The notes beneath the pieces are model-generated. The model was not told where the DNA came from. It searched no databases and saw only the letters and a list, made by a program, of their open reading frames with translations. Below, piece by piece: positions 1-11,209 of a stretch of DNA of 41,743 nt (the first letter of the stretch is position 1; each line of letters opens with the position of its first letter). Position numbers and translations under genes: made by a program. This stretch comes from Clostridia bacterium (GTDB lineage: Bacteria > Bacillota > Clostridia > Christensenellales > UBA1242): positions 1-41,743 of the forward strand of contig JAFTYD010000008.1 in NCBI GenBank assembly GCA_017464845.1, in the 5' to 3' direction.

Positions 1-3000
1 TACTATTCTTTATATTTCCACCAATATTTGAAATTTCAGAATCTGCTATTATTGAATAAACATTTTCATATAATCTAGGTTCTCCAGCTGTGTTTATACC
101 AAAATAATTAACAGCATTTACCCTTTTCAAATAAACATTAGCAAGATCAACAGATTTAAAACTACCTATTAAACCTGCTGCACCGTAAAAATCTTCAGTT
201 TTTTCATTTTTATAAACTAAAGTTGTACTTCTAACATCACCTGAAGAATAAACTTCCTCAAGAGAATAGTTAACATTGTTTAATGCAAATTGATTTTCTG
301 GATTAAGAGCATCACTTTCAGTAACTCTAAAAGAAGTTGCAATTCCATCTTTTCCATAATAACCATTGCTTACAATTTTACCAACAATTCCTCCAACAAC
401 AGCTCCTGTTGAAGAAATAACATTTAATTTATTATATGCAACATATATAAATCCACTTCCAGCATAACCAACAAGTCCACCTATATATAAAGGATAGTAG
501 TGTTCTGTTGTGTTAATACTGCTATAATCGAAGATTGTTTCTTGTCCTCTTTCTATTTCAGTATTTCCACTATAATATAGATACATATTACCTTCAATAG
601 TTTCTTGGAGACCTTTTTCATATTGAGCATATACAGATTCAAGCACTCCATAAGATTCCCCAACAATACCACCTGCATATAAATTCTTTGATGTAATATA
701 TGAATTTCTTGTTTGTGAATTTTCACCATATGAAGTTGCATAAATTTCAAGTGAAGCATCTCTAATATATGTATTATAACCTACATATCCAAACATACCT
801 CCAACAACTTCACCAAGAACATTAATACTATTCTTAACTCTTACCTTGTTAATACTTAAATTAGATTTTGCTTTATTAAAGTCAAACGCTTTATCAATAA
901 AATCATTTGTAAGATAAATATCTACATAACCAACAATACCACCTGCATAAGATAATGTTTTTACTGATTTATAGAATTCAGAAGATCTACTTATGTTTTC
1001 TCTTAATTCATAACCAATTGCACCATTTCCTTCTGCCCCAGCATTTGCACTAACATAATATGTTTCATTTGAAGATTTTGCTTCCCTAATTTTTTCTGTT
1101 TTGTCATTATCAATAAAATCTGACCAAACATAAATATCGTTTACTGTAACGTCATCGATTCTACTATCTCCAAATACTGCACCAACAAGTCCACCAACAA
1201 GGTTTTTACCTTGAACATTTACACTTTCGGTATCCTCTGCATAAATGTTTATTGCAATCAAATCAGAGTCAATTACAAGACCAGCTAGTGCTCCAACTAT
1301 ATCTGCTCTAGCATTTCTAATAGAAGAAATTGAAAGATCTAGGTTGACTATTGTCGCATTATTTAAAGATGCAAAAAGACCAAAGTTTTTAACAGAATCA
1401 TAACTTCCTAAACTTATATTAGAAATAGCAAAACCATTTCCATCAAGTTTACCAACTCCAACAGATTCACCTTTATTTCTTGCACCAAAAGTTTTTGTAG
1501 TTGATTTAATTTCAACATTTCCTTCTGCATTTTGATCAAGTTCAGCAAAATTAATATTATTTACAAATCTATAATTTCCAAAAACATTGTTATCATCAAA
1601 GAATCTTCCAACTGCAGAAGAAGTAGATTCGCCTACAATCTCTGCAAATTCTTCTGCATTTCTTACAATAATTGGATTTCTTTCAGAACCATAACTTGTA
1701 TCAATAATATTTCCTGAAATTTCATCAATTAACTTTGTATAAGGCAATACATAAGTTTTATCATCATTATAAATGATATATCTATTAGAAATTGAGATAT
1801 TATTTGCTGAAATTAAATTAATTCTTTCATCAGCAACTGTCCAAATACCATCTTTTCCAAATGGATCTGTTGAGAAACTAAAACCATAAAGATAAGATTT
1901 TGCTTCTTCTCCTCTAACAGAAATTTCTATAGCTCCTGTATCGTAACTACTTTGAGTTGATGAGCCTGTATTTCCAGATGTTGAGTAGTAATATGATAAC
2001 TCAATTGTTCCTGTATTTAAATCCTCACCAGAAGGAGAAATTCCTGAGAAATTCATTGCTGAAATATCTGCTTTTTCAACTAATGAAGCAGAATAACATA
2101 AATAACATCTTCCTTCATTTACATAAACAAATCCAGATGATAATCTACTTTGAGATCTTTCATTTACGATAGAAATGTTTGAATAACTATTTTTAACAAG
2201 TCCTGAGTTTGTATGTACAAAACCTGCGACTTCACCAATAGATGTGATTGTTGAACCATCTAAAATCATGGTATCTCTATCTTCACCTTCGCTTTCAACA
2301 CCTTCAACATATGATGTTTGAATTGTATCGCTATTTCTTATAGCGAAACCAGCAGTTGTTGATTGTGTATTATTAATACTATTTGTTATTTGAACATTAT
2401 CAACATAAGATGAAGATATTTTTCCAGAGTTACTAACCACAAATCCTGCAACAGAACCTTGTGCTAAAATATGGAAATTTTCTAATGGTTCATTATTTGT
2501 ATAATAGTAAGATCCTATAGAAGTCTTTCCACCTACACGATAAGATGTTTCTCCACCTACTCTAGAGTTTGTAATACTTGCTCCAGTTGCATTTGTAATA
2601 ACAAAACCAGCAACATTGCTTTGAATAGATGAATTTACATTTAAGGTTATACTTCCAGTACCAGAACCATTAATATATCTTACTACAATTCCTGTTTCTG
2701 AACCTTCTTTATTTATATTATAGAAACTATCATAGAAAGATACAACTTCACAATTTGTAATAATACCAGAGTTAGTAACTGCTAATCCAGCAATATTAAC
2801 AACTGAATATTTCTTTGAAATATCTATTGTAATCTTTCCACCATTGTAAATATTTACTCTAAGATTTTTTAATGTTGTATTTGATTTTATCTCAGTAAAG
2901 AGAGCTAAATCCAATGTTGAACTTGATGATTCCTCTTCACCCATATTAAAACTATTCAAGAAAATAGTATGTGAGTTACCATCAAAACTATTAATCTTTT

Positions 3001-6000
3001 CTGTATTAAATGGAGTATGTTTATCAAGAACAATATCATTCATTAAGATATAATCACCAGCATCTTGGTTGTTTTGAATATCATAAAACTCTTCTGCTGT
3101 AAATATTGGAGCTGGAGTATCTTCATCAGTATAAATGTCAATTTTTATTACAAAGTAATAATCGTATATATGTTTTTCTCCATTAACATAAACAATAGTT
3201 CTAAGCATCATTAATTGTTCGCCAGTTAAATTACCGTAAACAACAAGTGCTTTTAATTCTTCACTATAACTTAAAGTAAAGAAATCATTGTCATTAAATG
3301 AATTATTTACTGAATTATAAATAGCATGTGATGTTACTCCATCATTTTCAACATATCTTAATTGTTGATATAATTCAACTTTTTCGTAACAATTTGCACT
3401 TTCATTAAATTCATAATTTATATAAAAATCAGAATTTGGTTCACTATAGTAATAGTTTTTAGAGAATTCATCTCTCTTTTTATTCAACTCAGCAATTATT
3501 TCAATATCTTCTGCATCAGAAGAATAATATCTTTCTGGATCAAGAGGAATATTGAATCCTAATATTTCATCAAGACCAACATAGCCTGTAAATAAATCAT
3601 ATGTTTTTCCACGATAAGTTGTTGTCTTTGTTGAATTTTTAACAGTAATATTTTCTGCATCAATATTGAAGTCAACAATTGATACCTTTACTTTTGTTGT
3701 CTTCATTTCAAGAACACCATTTATTACTCTTGAAACAGAAGCTGCAACAAATATATCACCAGTACTTGCTCTATCTTCTCCCATAAGAACAGGAGTTAGA
3801 CTTATACCTAATGTTGCTGTGTAAATTCTTTCATTCTTTTCTTCATTAGCTGAAACTTGAACATCATATAAACTTACACCACTAATAACATTTTGTAATG
3901 TCAAAGAATCCAATTCTTGATCATATTGCATTCTTACAGTTACAGTTGCAGTATTTCCTTTTGCAACTAAAGCTGAAGATTTATCATTAACTAAAATTTC
4001 AGCTTCATTAAGGTAATTTACATTAAGGAAATAATAAACTGAATCTGTAACATCATTTTTAACATCTACAAAAGTTAATGAAATTTTTACAGTTTCATTT
4101 GAATTAAATGATGTTGGAACAAATATCTTAAAATTATATGAACCAATAACTAAATCTGGAGTAATTCTAAGACCATTATTTAATGGAGAAGTATTTGTTG
4201 AAACAACATAATATCCATAATTTGAATTGTGATTTACTAAAGAAATTGAAACACTCTTTCCAGTTTCTGATTGATAAGTGATATCGAAATAATCATAGTA
4301 AGCATATTCTGGACTTATTTCAACAGACAAAATTGAAGAAGCCCCTGGAGAAATTGTACTAGACATAGAATTCCAAGTTGTATAATATGTTCTATTATTT
4401 CTCACACTTTGAGATTTGATTACTTTGTTTGAAATATCAATATTTTCAATATCTTGTTTTTCAACACTTAAATCTACTGACAAAGGTTCTAAGTTGTAAA
4501 CTGAAGAAGCTTCAAAAACAAATCTAAGTAATTCAAGTGAAGTAATAGTTGTTTTAAATTGATTATTCACTGAGAAAAGAATATTATAAGTAATTACATA
4601 TGAATCACCATCTTCTTCAACAATTCTTGTATATGACATATCAACACCGATATTATCATTAATAAATGAAATTGTACTATTTGTTGAAGATAATGTTTGT
4701 TCAACTCCAAAATCAATACCATTATCATAACCAACAACTGAAATTGAATCATTTTGGTTGTCAGTATAAATTGTAATTTTTGTTGATGCATAAGTTGATG
4801 CCTTAATTGCTAACTTACGAGAAGTAATATCAATCTTACTTGCACCAAGATAAGGAGCATAATTGAAAGTTCTTGTAAAATATTCATTGATTGCTTTTTG
4901 ATATTTATCATAAATTTGAGAATCATAACCAGCAAGATCTATTGTTACATTTGAAGATAATTTTTCTTCTGTAAATGCCAATGCCTCAACATTTAATGTC
5001 ATACCATTAATTGAGAAATCTAAGTAAGGTGTATAATCAACTCCACCTTCAATATTACTATTAACCAAATTAATATTATTTGAAACAAGATAATAAGAAT
5101 TTGAATTATTACCTAAATATATAACATTTGGAATAGAGAATACTATTTCTTTTGAAAAATCTTTACCAACTTGAATATTTACATTATCATTATCATTTAG
5201 TTTTGAACCATTTAAGTTTGCTTCCAATGAAGCCATATAGTTTATAACTAAAACTTCGATACTTATTGGTCTAATATTATAATTTTGTTTTGAACCTATA
5301 GTAAGATTTATTGTAGTATTACCTGAAGTACTAATTGAAGTAAGAGAATTTACATTTGCACTTACTATAGTTGAGTTACTTGAAGATATATAAATACTAT
5401 TTGAAAGTTCACCAGTAATATTAAATAAATCCCCAAATGAAATTGTATTATAATTTTTTAAAGTTGAAATTTCATCAGAAGCTGTAATTCTTGCATTAAC
5501 ATTATAGAAATATAAAATGCCATAATTTTGTGCTGTTTCAGATTGAACTCCTAAAGAATTTTTAGTATTTGCAAATGTACTAAATTGTTGCATAAGAACT
5601 TCATTTGTTACAATTGCATCTTGTTGTACACCAAATAAGTATGGTAAACCATTATTCATTGTTTTATCAAATTCACCATATTTTATATTAAAATCTTCAT
5701 TTTCTCTCATCCAAATAGGATATTCTTCTTGAGTTTCTTCGTTTACAACGATATTAGAATTTAATATATATGTAAAGATTTCATCTATTGTGAATTGCTT
5801 ATCGTTTTCATATTCTTCCCAATTATTTGATTGATATTTATATGCATTATAAAGAAGATTATCATCATCGTCATATTCTGTAGTATTTTCAATTTTACAT
5901 AAAACATTAACACCATATTGATCTTTTTGAACATAAATATTTGTCATATATTTAAGATCTGTTATTTTATTATTTCCATCTCTTAAGATTTCTAAATAAC

Positions 6001-9000
6001 TAATATAACTATTATTTATATTAGGTAATTTATTACTTGTAGAATGATTTTTTACATTAACTACAGAGAATGAATTATTAATAATTACAGATTCATCTAT
6101 TGCTGCACCAAAAGCTCCAATATTTTTAGGATCTGTTGTTGAGCGCAATATATTTAATCTTTTAACTAATTCATTGTATTTTGTTGCTTTATCCTCATCA
6201 GCAGGATCAATTGCTTCAAATTCTTCTAGAACATCTGGAATTTGATAAGCATATGCATAACATTCATCGATTTTTGAATTTATATTTGCTTGACCAACAA
6301 TAGCACCTACTAAGTTACCTTGTAAGTAATTGTAATATTGATCATCTGTTCCATCATTTTCAAATGTATAGAATTGAATATTAGATTTTTTGATTAAACC
6401 AGAAGTTATATTATAATTTTCTCCATAAACTTCTTCATTAAGTTCACAAATCTCTTCAGTATCATTAATGTTTAAACCAACAAGACCCCCTACAAAATTT
6501 GAATCAATTTGATCATATGTAGATTTAATTGTAAGACCAGCAACTCTTACTGAATTAATTTCACCATAGTTAACACCAGCAATACCTCCTACATAAGTTA
6601 GATCACTTCTTGCAGAAATTAACATAGAAGCATTTGCTTTTGTAGCATAATTTTCACCAATTGTGTTATAAACATCAACTTTTATATCTTTAATAAGACC
6701 ATGGTTTTCGTTAACAACAAAACCTTGATAGTCTAAACTATTATTAGCTTTTACAACACCATTTATTGTTAAATTTTCTAAATAACCACCAAGAGAATTT
6801 ACAAAAGATTCTGTTTCTAAGAATGTTAAAGTTACATCATTATCTTTTGATCCATAAATACCACCATTGATATTTTTTGATTCCCAACTAGATAATGTCA
6901 TACTATTCATAATTTCATAATGATAATTTTCATTAATGTTCTTTAAATCTTTTTCTGAATATATTCTAAGAGCAGTTGTTTTTGATAAACCATCTGCAAT
7001 TCTAACATATATTCTAAACATTAAATCGCTTACATTAATTTCTTCGTTATCATTATTCTTAAATTTAGTTTGAACGATAGTATCAAATTTAGATGAAATA
7101 TCATTTAATGGAGTATATGTCGCAACATCATCAACATAATATAAAATTTGTGGAATACCATCTACAGTTTTTATCATGTCATATGGAAGAATATATAAGT
7201 AACCATATCCCCCTTGAGTTATTGTTTTATTTAATGAAACAAGACCTGTTTTTTCATCTATTTGAATTGCATTATTAAATCCACTTATTGGACTATAGAA
7301 ATATCTAACGCTAGTATTATAAGCATTTGAAGGTTCAACTAAAATTTGTAAAGGGATTTCTGTTTTAGTTGAATTAATTTCAAAGTATAAACTTCCATCT
7401 GCTGTTTTATTTACCCAAGTAAGTTTTTCAACTCTATCAGCATTTAATAAATGTAAATCAATTTGAGTTGTTACAGAAACATTGAAACAATTATATGAAA
7501 TCATTAATTTATCATTTACAAATTGTTGATTTGATAATGTTAAAGCTGTAATAACAAAATTTAAATATTGAGAAGTAACTCTAAAATTACTAATCATATA
7601 ATATGTATTTGTTAAAACATTTCCATTATCTAAAACTTGAAAACCTTTTGAGAAATTATAGAATTCATCTTCACGATCAAGTCTGTAATCTGAAATTCCA
7701 GATTCAAATGTAAAGTAATCATAAATATCTGTGTAAGTAACACTATTTGAATCACTTCTTAATTTAATATTAACTTCAACACTTGCTTTATTATAATCTA
7801 CACTACTTAAAGATTCTGTAGTATATAAAGTTGTTTCCTTAACAGAAGATGATAATCTATTTAAAGGAACATAAACTTCATAATAGAATGATCTATAAAT
7901 TTTAACTTCATTATGATTTTCATCATATGCAGTGAATACTAAAACAATGAATGATTTAGAAGTGCTATTATAACTTTCAAGCATGTTTCCATTTTTAATG
8001 GTATATAAAGTATTGCGAGTATTATCAGTAAACAAATCATTTTCTTGATTTAAATATTCTAATAACAATACTACAGCATCATCTGTTGTAATTTCACTCC
8101 AATCTTTTCCATAGTTTGCTTCATCATTTTTTACAAGATAATAATATTCAACATTTGAAATTGTTGCAGTTGAATTATAAGCAAGAGAAATTGTTGAACC
8201 ATATGTAACAACTAAAGAAGAAAGAGTATCATCATTTGTTATATTAAGTTCATCACCACTTTCTGAGTAATAAGCATAAGATTGTGTAGTTGTTGAAGAT
8301 TGTGCAATGTTAACTGATTTTTCATAACCAACACTAACACCATCATCAATTGGGAAGAATGATCTTACATTGAATGGTATTTGTAATTCACTTCCGTTAA
8401 TATGATTTATTTCGATAGTAATACTATCTTCAATATTTAATGTTTTTAAAGATACTTCAAAAGAAGCTATAACATAAGTTTCATTATTATTTTCATCTTT
8501 AATATTGTTTGTAATTTCGTTAAGTTCACTAATATTAAAAATATTATTTCCTTTAGTAATACTTAATCCGTTCAATGAACTTGAACCTAAAATTTTAACA
8601 ACAACATATTTTTTACTTTCTTCTACAGCTGAAAGATTAATTTCATAATTTCCACTTGTTGTGTCAAAATCTTTTAAGTAAACAGCTTCTTCTACATTTT
8701 CTAATGAATCTGTAACAAAACTATTTTCAGTATCAATTGGAAGAATACTTCCTTCTGTAACTGAATATAAATTCATTTCAATTATTTTCTTTGCAGTAAC
8801 ATTTTGAGTAGAAACAAATTGAACTTGAATATTTTCATTTATAGTTGCTCTAGCTCCTGCTTTAGCATAAATTCTTGTATCTCTTGCAAGAGGAGTTCTT
8901 GTAATAAATTGAGTTGAATTTTCTATTCTTTGGAAATTAATTTGAAGTCCATTATTATTAAAGAACATTAAATAATCATCCAAATTATAATTGTTGATAT

Positions 9001-10252
9001 CAAGATTTGATGCTATAGTATCGATAATGATATTATAAGTAGCATTTTTTATAGGAACATCATTTGGACTTAATGTAACATTAAATTCTTCACCATAACC
9101 TTGAACATAACTAGAGAAAATATCAACAGGATCATTTACTCTAAAACCTTTTTTATCAGTTACATCAACTTCTGTTACAACTGAGAATGTTGAAATATAA
9201 CAGTCTGCATATTTAACATGATTGTAGTCTTTATAACTAATCTTAAATCTAATTTTTAAGTTACCAGAAATATTAACACCATTTGCATCTAATGTAATTG
9301 TAAATTGTTTAGATGAGCCTTCATGGTTAGTTGTTTGAGAGATTTGTAAATAATCATTAGGATTTGTAATTTTTTCATTTGTATCAGCAAAGAACAATTC
9401 ATAGTTATCAGTATCAATATCTTCAATATCATAATTTGCTTCGATATTTAAAGTTAATACTGTATGAGTTTGTCCTTGATTAATTCCAAGATTGATTGGA
9501 TTTGAAAGTGAAGTATCATAAACACTGCCACCTTCTTCAGTAACAAATGAATCAATATTAAAATCATCAATGATAGCAAAATTAACACCATCTGTAGTAT
9601 ACACTTCTGGATCTACATTTGATGTTGCCATAAGTTTTAATGTTGTTTCAGCATAATCTGAAGAAACAGAAATTTTGTTATCATTAATGGTAACACCTTT
9701 AGTTTCTTCATCAAATAAAGACCAAGTTATATCTTTTATATTACTATAACTTGGGTTAAATGAAATATATGTATCAGGATTTAATTCTTGATTATCAAGA
9801 CCTTTAATAAGATAGAAGTTTGTCTTATTATCAGTTGTTTGTTCATCTTTTTCAGACATAGATAAAACTTTTGCATACACAAAAACTTTAACTGTTTCTT
9901 CACAGTTTCCTTCTAAAGACTTGATAATAACATCTGCCCCTGTTGAAGTCAATGCTTCATCATTTACAGATTTTATTTCTACCTCATATGAGTTTTTAGA
10001 AACCTTTGACACAGATGTAGAAAGAATGTTCTCATAAGAACTTGACACATTTGCAGTTATTCCCGCAGAGCTATTTTCCACATCGACAGTAATTGTCGCA
10101 GATTTGTAGTTTTCTTCATTTGGGTCATTTGTATAAATAGACACCTCAGATTCACTCAATGAAAGAGAAATCTCTGACTTGCCACAAGCAGAAACAAATA
10201 TCCCACAGAAAAATAAAACTAAGCTTAATAATGGAAAGAATATTTTTTTCAT
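1..10252 (-). CDS. Giant GLUG-repeat surface lipoprotein (3' end beyond window)
   Basis: One open frame runs from the ATG at 10250-10252 to the left edge without a stop: at least 3417 codons, C-terminus missing. The start follows an SD (GAGGG, 4-5 bases upstream). Residues 1-23 form a lipoprotein signal peptide ending in lipobox VSAC (Cys23), so the mature protein should be lipid-anchored outside the membrane. The rest is rich in Asn, Ser, Thr, Ile and Tyr with few Cys. Residues about 25-1100 and 1400-2370 look like consecutive beta-sandwich/Ig-like segments. Two regions (about 1115-1380 and 2375-3417) carry GLUG-type repeats such as VGGIAGVNYGEI, VGGLVGLN, AGGIVGES and IGGLVGYA, preceded by the FTAEEF...YILMNDI...FDGNSHTI lead-in typical of GLUG proteins. 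GLUG proteins are usually large surface or adhesin-like proteins, and an adhesive role is inferred. It lies alone, downstream of a terminator, so it is probably monocistronic. Confidence 0.85.
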   Translation of the reverse strand, partial: MKKIFFPLLSLVLFFCGIFVSACGKSEISLSLSESEVSIYTNDPNEENYKSATITVDVENSSAGITANVSSSYENILSTSVSKVSKNSYEVEIKSVNDEALTSTGADVIIKSLEGNCEETVKVFVYAKVLSMSEKDEQTTDNKTNFYLIKGLDNQELNPDTYISFNPSYSNIKDITWSLFDEETKGVTINDNKISVSSDYAETTLKLMATSNVDPEVYTTDGVNFAIIDDFNIDSFVTEEGGSVYDTSLSNPINLGINQGQTHTVLTLNIEANYDIEDIDTDNYELFFADTNEKITNPNDYLQISQTTNHEGSSKQFTITLDANGVNISGNLKIRFKISYKDYNHVKYADCYISTFSVVTEVDVTDKKGFRVNDPVDIFSSYVQGYGEEFNVTLSPNDVPIKNATYNIIIDTIASNLDINNYNLDDYLMFFNNNGLQINFQRIENSTQFITRTPLARDTRIYAKAGARATINENIQVQFVSTQNVTAKKIIEMNLYSVTEGSILPIDTENSFVTDSLENVEEAVYLKDFDTTSGNYEINLSAVEESKKYVVVKILGSSSLNGLSITKGNNIFNISELNEITNNIKDENNNETYVIASFEVSLKTLNIEDSITIEINHINGSELQIPFNVRSFFPIDDGVSVGYEKSVNIAQSSTTTQSYAYYSESGDELNITNDDTLSSLVVTYGSTISLAYNSTATISNVEYYYLVKNDEANYGKDWSEITTDDAVVLLLEYLNQENDLFTDNTRNTLYTIKNGNMLESYNSTSKSFIVLVFTAYDENHNEVKIYRSFYYEVYVPLNRLSSSVKETTLYTTESLSSVDYNKASVEVNIKLRSDSNSVTYTDIYDYFTFESGISDYRLDREDEFYNFSKGFQVLDNGNVLTNTYYMISNFRVTSQYLNFVITALTLSNQQFVNDKLMISYNCFNVSVTTQIDLHLLNADRVEKLTWVNKTADGSLYFEINSTKTEIPLQILVEPSNAYNTSVRYFYSPISGFNNAIQIDEKTGLVSLNKTITQGGYGYLYILPYDMIKTVDGIPQILYYVDDVATYTPLNDISSKFDTIVQTKFKNNDNEEINVSDLMFRIYVRIADGLSKTTALRIYSEKDLKNINENYHYEIMNSMTLSSWESKNINGGIYGSKDNDVTLTFLETESFVNSLGGYLENLTINGVVKANNSLDYQGFVVNENHGLIKDIKVDVYNTIGENYATKANASMLISARSDLTYVGGIAGVNYGEINSVRVAGLTIKSTYDQIDSNFVGGLVGLNINDTEEICELNEEVYGENYNITSGLIKKSNIQFYTFENDGTDDQYYNYLQGNLVGAIVGQANINSKIDECYAYAYQIPDVLEEFEAIDPADEDKATKYNELVKRLNILRSTTDPKNIGAFGAAIDESVIINNSFSVVNVKNHSTSNKLPNINNSYISYLEILRDGNNKITDLKYMTNIYVQKDQYGVNVLCKIENTTEYDDDDNLLYNAYKYQSNNWEEYENDKQFTIDEIFTYILNSNIVVNEETQEEYPIWMRENEDFNIKYGEFDKTMNNGLPYLFGVQQDAIVTNEVLMQQFSTFANTKNSLGVQSETAQNYGILYFYNVNARITASDEISTLKNYNTISFGDLFNITGELSNSIYISSSNSTIVSANVNSLTSISTSGNTTINLTIGSKQNYNIRPISIEVLVINYMASLEANLNGSKLNDNDNVNIQVGKDFSKEIVFSIPNVIYLGNNSNSYYLVSNNINLVNSNIEGGVDYTPYLDFSINGMTLNVEALAFTEEKLSSNVTIDLAGYDSQIYDKYQKAINEYFTRTFNYAPYLGASKIDITSRKLAIKASTYASTKITIYTDNQNDSISVVGYDNGIDFGVEQTLSSTNSTISFINDNIGVDMSYTRIVEEDGDSYVITYNILFSVNNQFKTTITSLELLRFVFEASSVYNLEPLSVDLSVEKQDIENIDISNKVIKSQSVRNNRTYYTTWNSMSSTISPGASSILSVEISPEYAYYDYFDITYQSETGKSVSISLVNHNSNYGYYVVSTNTSPLNNGLRITPDLVIGSYNFKIFVPTSFNSNETVKISLTFVDVKNDVTDSVYYFLNVNYLNEAEILVNDKSSALVAKGNTATVTVRMQYDQELDSLTLQNVISGVSLYDVQVSANEEKNERIYTATLGISLTPVLMGEDRASTGDIFVAASVSRVINGVLEMKTTKVKVSIVDFNIDAENITVKNSTKTTTYRGKTYDLFTGYVGLDEILGFNIPLDPERYYSSDAEDIEIIAELNKKRDEFSKNYYYSEPNSDFYINYEFNESANCYEKVELYQQLRYVENDGVTSHAIYNSVNNSFNDNDFFTLSYSEELKALVVYGNLTGEQLMMLRTIVYVNGEKHIYDYYFVIKIDIYTDEDTPAPIFTAEEFYDIQNNQDAGDYILMNDIVLDKHTPFNTEKINSFDGNSHTIFLNSFNMGEEESSSSTLDLALFTEIKSNTTLKNLRVNIYNGGKITIDISKKYSVVNIAGLAVTNSGIITNCEVVSFYDSFYNINKEGSETGIVVRYINGSGTGSITLNVNSSIQSNVAGFVITNATGASITNSRVGGETSYRVGGKTSIGSYYYTNNEPLENFHILAQGSVAGFVVSNSGKISSSYVDNVQITNSINNTQSTTAGFAIRNSDTIQTSYVEGVESEGEDRDTMILDGSTITSIGEVAGFVHTNSGLVKNSYSNISIVNERSQSRLSSGFVYVNEGRCYLCYSASLVEKADISAMNFSGISPSGEDLNTGTIELSYYYSTSGNTGSSTQSSYDTGAIEISVRGEEAKSYLYGFSFSTDPFGKDGIWTVADERINLISANNISISNRYIIYNDDKTYVLPYTKLIDEISGNIIDTSYGSERNPIIVRNAEEFAEIVGESTSSAVGRFFDDNNVFGNYRFVNNINFAELDQNAEGNVEIKSTTKTFGARNKGESVGVGKLDGNGFAISNISLGSYDSVKNFGLFASLNNATIVNLDLSISSIRNARADIVGALAGLVIDSDLIAINIYAEDTESVNVQGKNLVGGLVGAVFGDSRIDDVTVNDIYVWSDFIDNDKTEKIREAKSSNETYYVSANAGAEGNGAIGYELRENISRSSEFYKSVKTLSYAGGIVGYVDIYLTNDFIDKAFDFNKAKSNLSINKVRVKNSINVLGEVVGGMFGYVGYNTYIRDASLEIYATSYGENSQTRNSYITSKNLYAGGIVGESYGVLESVYAQYEKGLQETIEGNMYLYYSGNTEIERGQETIFDYSSINTTEHYYPLYIGGLVGYAGSGFIYVAYNKLNVISSTGAVVGGIVGKIVSNGYYGKDGIATSFRVTESDALNPENQFALNNVNYSLEEVYSSGDVRSTTLVYKNEKTEDFYGAAGLIGSFKSVDLANVYLKRVNAVNYFGINTAGEPRLYENVYSIIADSEISNIGGNIKNS

Positions 10253-10312
10253 AAATCCCTCACTTTAATATTTGCTAAATATCAAAATTTAACAATATTT
10301 TTTGATTAAATT

Positions 10313-10338
10313 TTTGTATATATATAAATATATACAAA
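10313..10338. repeat. 10-bp inverted repeat upstream of the giant lipoprotein
   Basis: TTTGTATATA and TATATACAAA are perfect inverted copies separated by six bases (TATAAA), 60-85 bases upstream of the lipoprotein ATG. It could be an operator, a 5'-UTR hairpin or part of the promoter. The sequence is very AT-rich, so chance is a real alternative. The rest of the 199-base gap shows no other gene. Confidence 0.4.
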
Positions 10339-10404
10339 TATATTATAAAAATAAATAGTTTATAAGTCAAATAAAATAAGGCAAAATCAAACTTTATTTT
10401 TAAA

Positions 10405-10445
10405 ATAAAAAAACACTTAAATACAATATTATTTAAGCATTTTTT
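10405..10445 (-). terminator. Rho-independent terminator after the methyltransferase
   Basis: Arms at 10410-10422 and 10431-10443 pair over 13 positions (two G-U wobbles on the minus-strand RNA) and are followed on that strand by a run of U. It sits 7 bases past the methyltransferase stop. Confidence 0.7.
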
Positions 10446-10451
10446 AACCAT

Positions 10452-11114
10452 TTACTTTTTCACAACAATTTCTATGAGAGAATTAGCCTTTTTTGACCTA
10501 ATAGTTCTTTGATAATCGGTATACAAATACTCTTTGTATGCCTTAGATCTTAAAATTTTAAAATTATATTTCTCTAATTGACTACAAAATTCTTCCTTTG
10601 ATAAAAATTGACGTTTATCTATCGTATTAGATTGATTATGGTACGTTGTTAAATTTGTTTCTGGATCATAATTTATTATTGCTCCCGGAATTTTTAATTC
10701 CCATTCATCTTTTGATCTTGCAACAATAAAGAACTTTCCTTCTGGTTTTAATATTCTATAAATTTCACACAACGCATCTTCTAACTGTTTTTTATCTAAA
10801 TAATGTAAAACCAATCTAGCATAAACAAAATCAAAGTAATTGTTTTCATAATTAGTTTTTTTACTTATATCTTCAATTTTAGTTTCTATCTGTTGATTTA
10901 ATTCATATTTTAAAATTTGCTCATTACTAAATTTCAATCCTTTCTCATCAATTGTTGTCGCAATAATTTTTGCATTAGGACAAATTTTTGCCATCATTAT
11001 CTCTGCAGACCCACCTGTACTTATCCCAACTGACAAAATATTTTTATAATTCATATCCAACAACTTTAAACCACGTTTTTCACTTTTAGATTTTTTAAAT
11101 ACCTTTTCTTTCAT
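10452..11114 (-). CDS. Class I SAM-dependent methyltransferase
   Basis: 220 residues. Motif I (ILSVGISTGGSAE, about residues 26-38) fits the SAM-binding loop of a Rossmann-type methyltransferase. Further on, FDFVYARLVLHYLD and the post-motif IYRILKPEGKFFIVARS match the UbiE/methyltransf_11-type core. The substrate cannot be read from the sequence. The frame is open seven codons further upstream to a GTG at 11135, but the ATG at 11112-11114 is preferred because AGGAG lies 5 bases before it. It has its own extended -10 promoter and terminator, so it is likely a single-gene unit, lying downstream of spoIIID on the same strand. Confidence 0.85.
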   Translation of the reverse strand: MKEKVFKKSKSEKRGLKLLDMNYKNILSVGISTGGSAEIMMAKICPNAKIIATTIDEKGLKFSNEQILKYELNQQIETKIEDISKKTNYENNYFDFVYARLVLHYLDKKQLEDALCEIYRILKPEGKFFIVARSKDEWELKIPGAIINYDPETNLTTYHNQSNTIDKRQFLSKEEFCSQLEKYNFKILRSKAYKEYLYTDYQRTIRSKKANSLIEIVVKK

Positions 11115-11143
11115 TTTTTCTCCTGTAATTTTCACTTGTAAGT

Positions 11144-11152
11144 ATTATATCA
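11144..11152 (-). promoter_or_regulatory. Extended -10 promoter of the methyltransferase gene
   Basis: TGATATAAT (TGN-TATAAT) on the minus strand, about 30 bases before the ATG. Expected transcription start is near 11137. No convincing -35 is seen, as is common for extended -10 promoters. Confidence 0.6.
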
Positions 11153-11209
11153 TACAAAAATAAATAATTAAATTTTTAAAGCAATATTACTCAACAATTT
11201 TAAATAAAA

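Noticed and set aside
4594..4791. Short minus-strand frames inside the giant lipoprotein
   Set aside because: They are in another phase of the same strand and rich in His/Gln/Leu, typical shadows of Asn/Ile/Ser-rich coding sequence.
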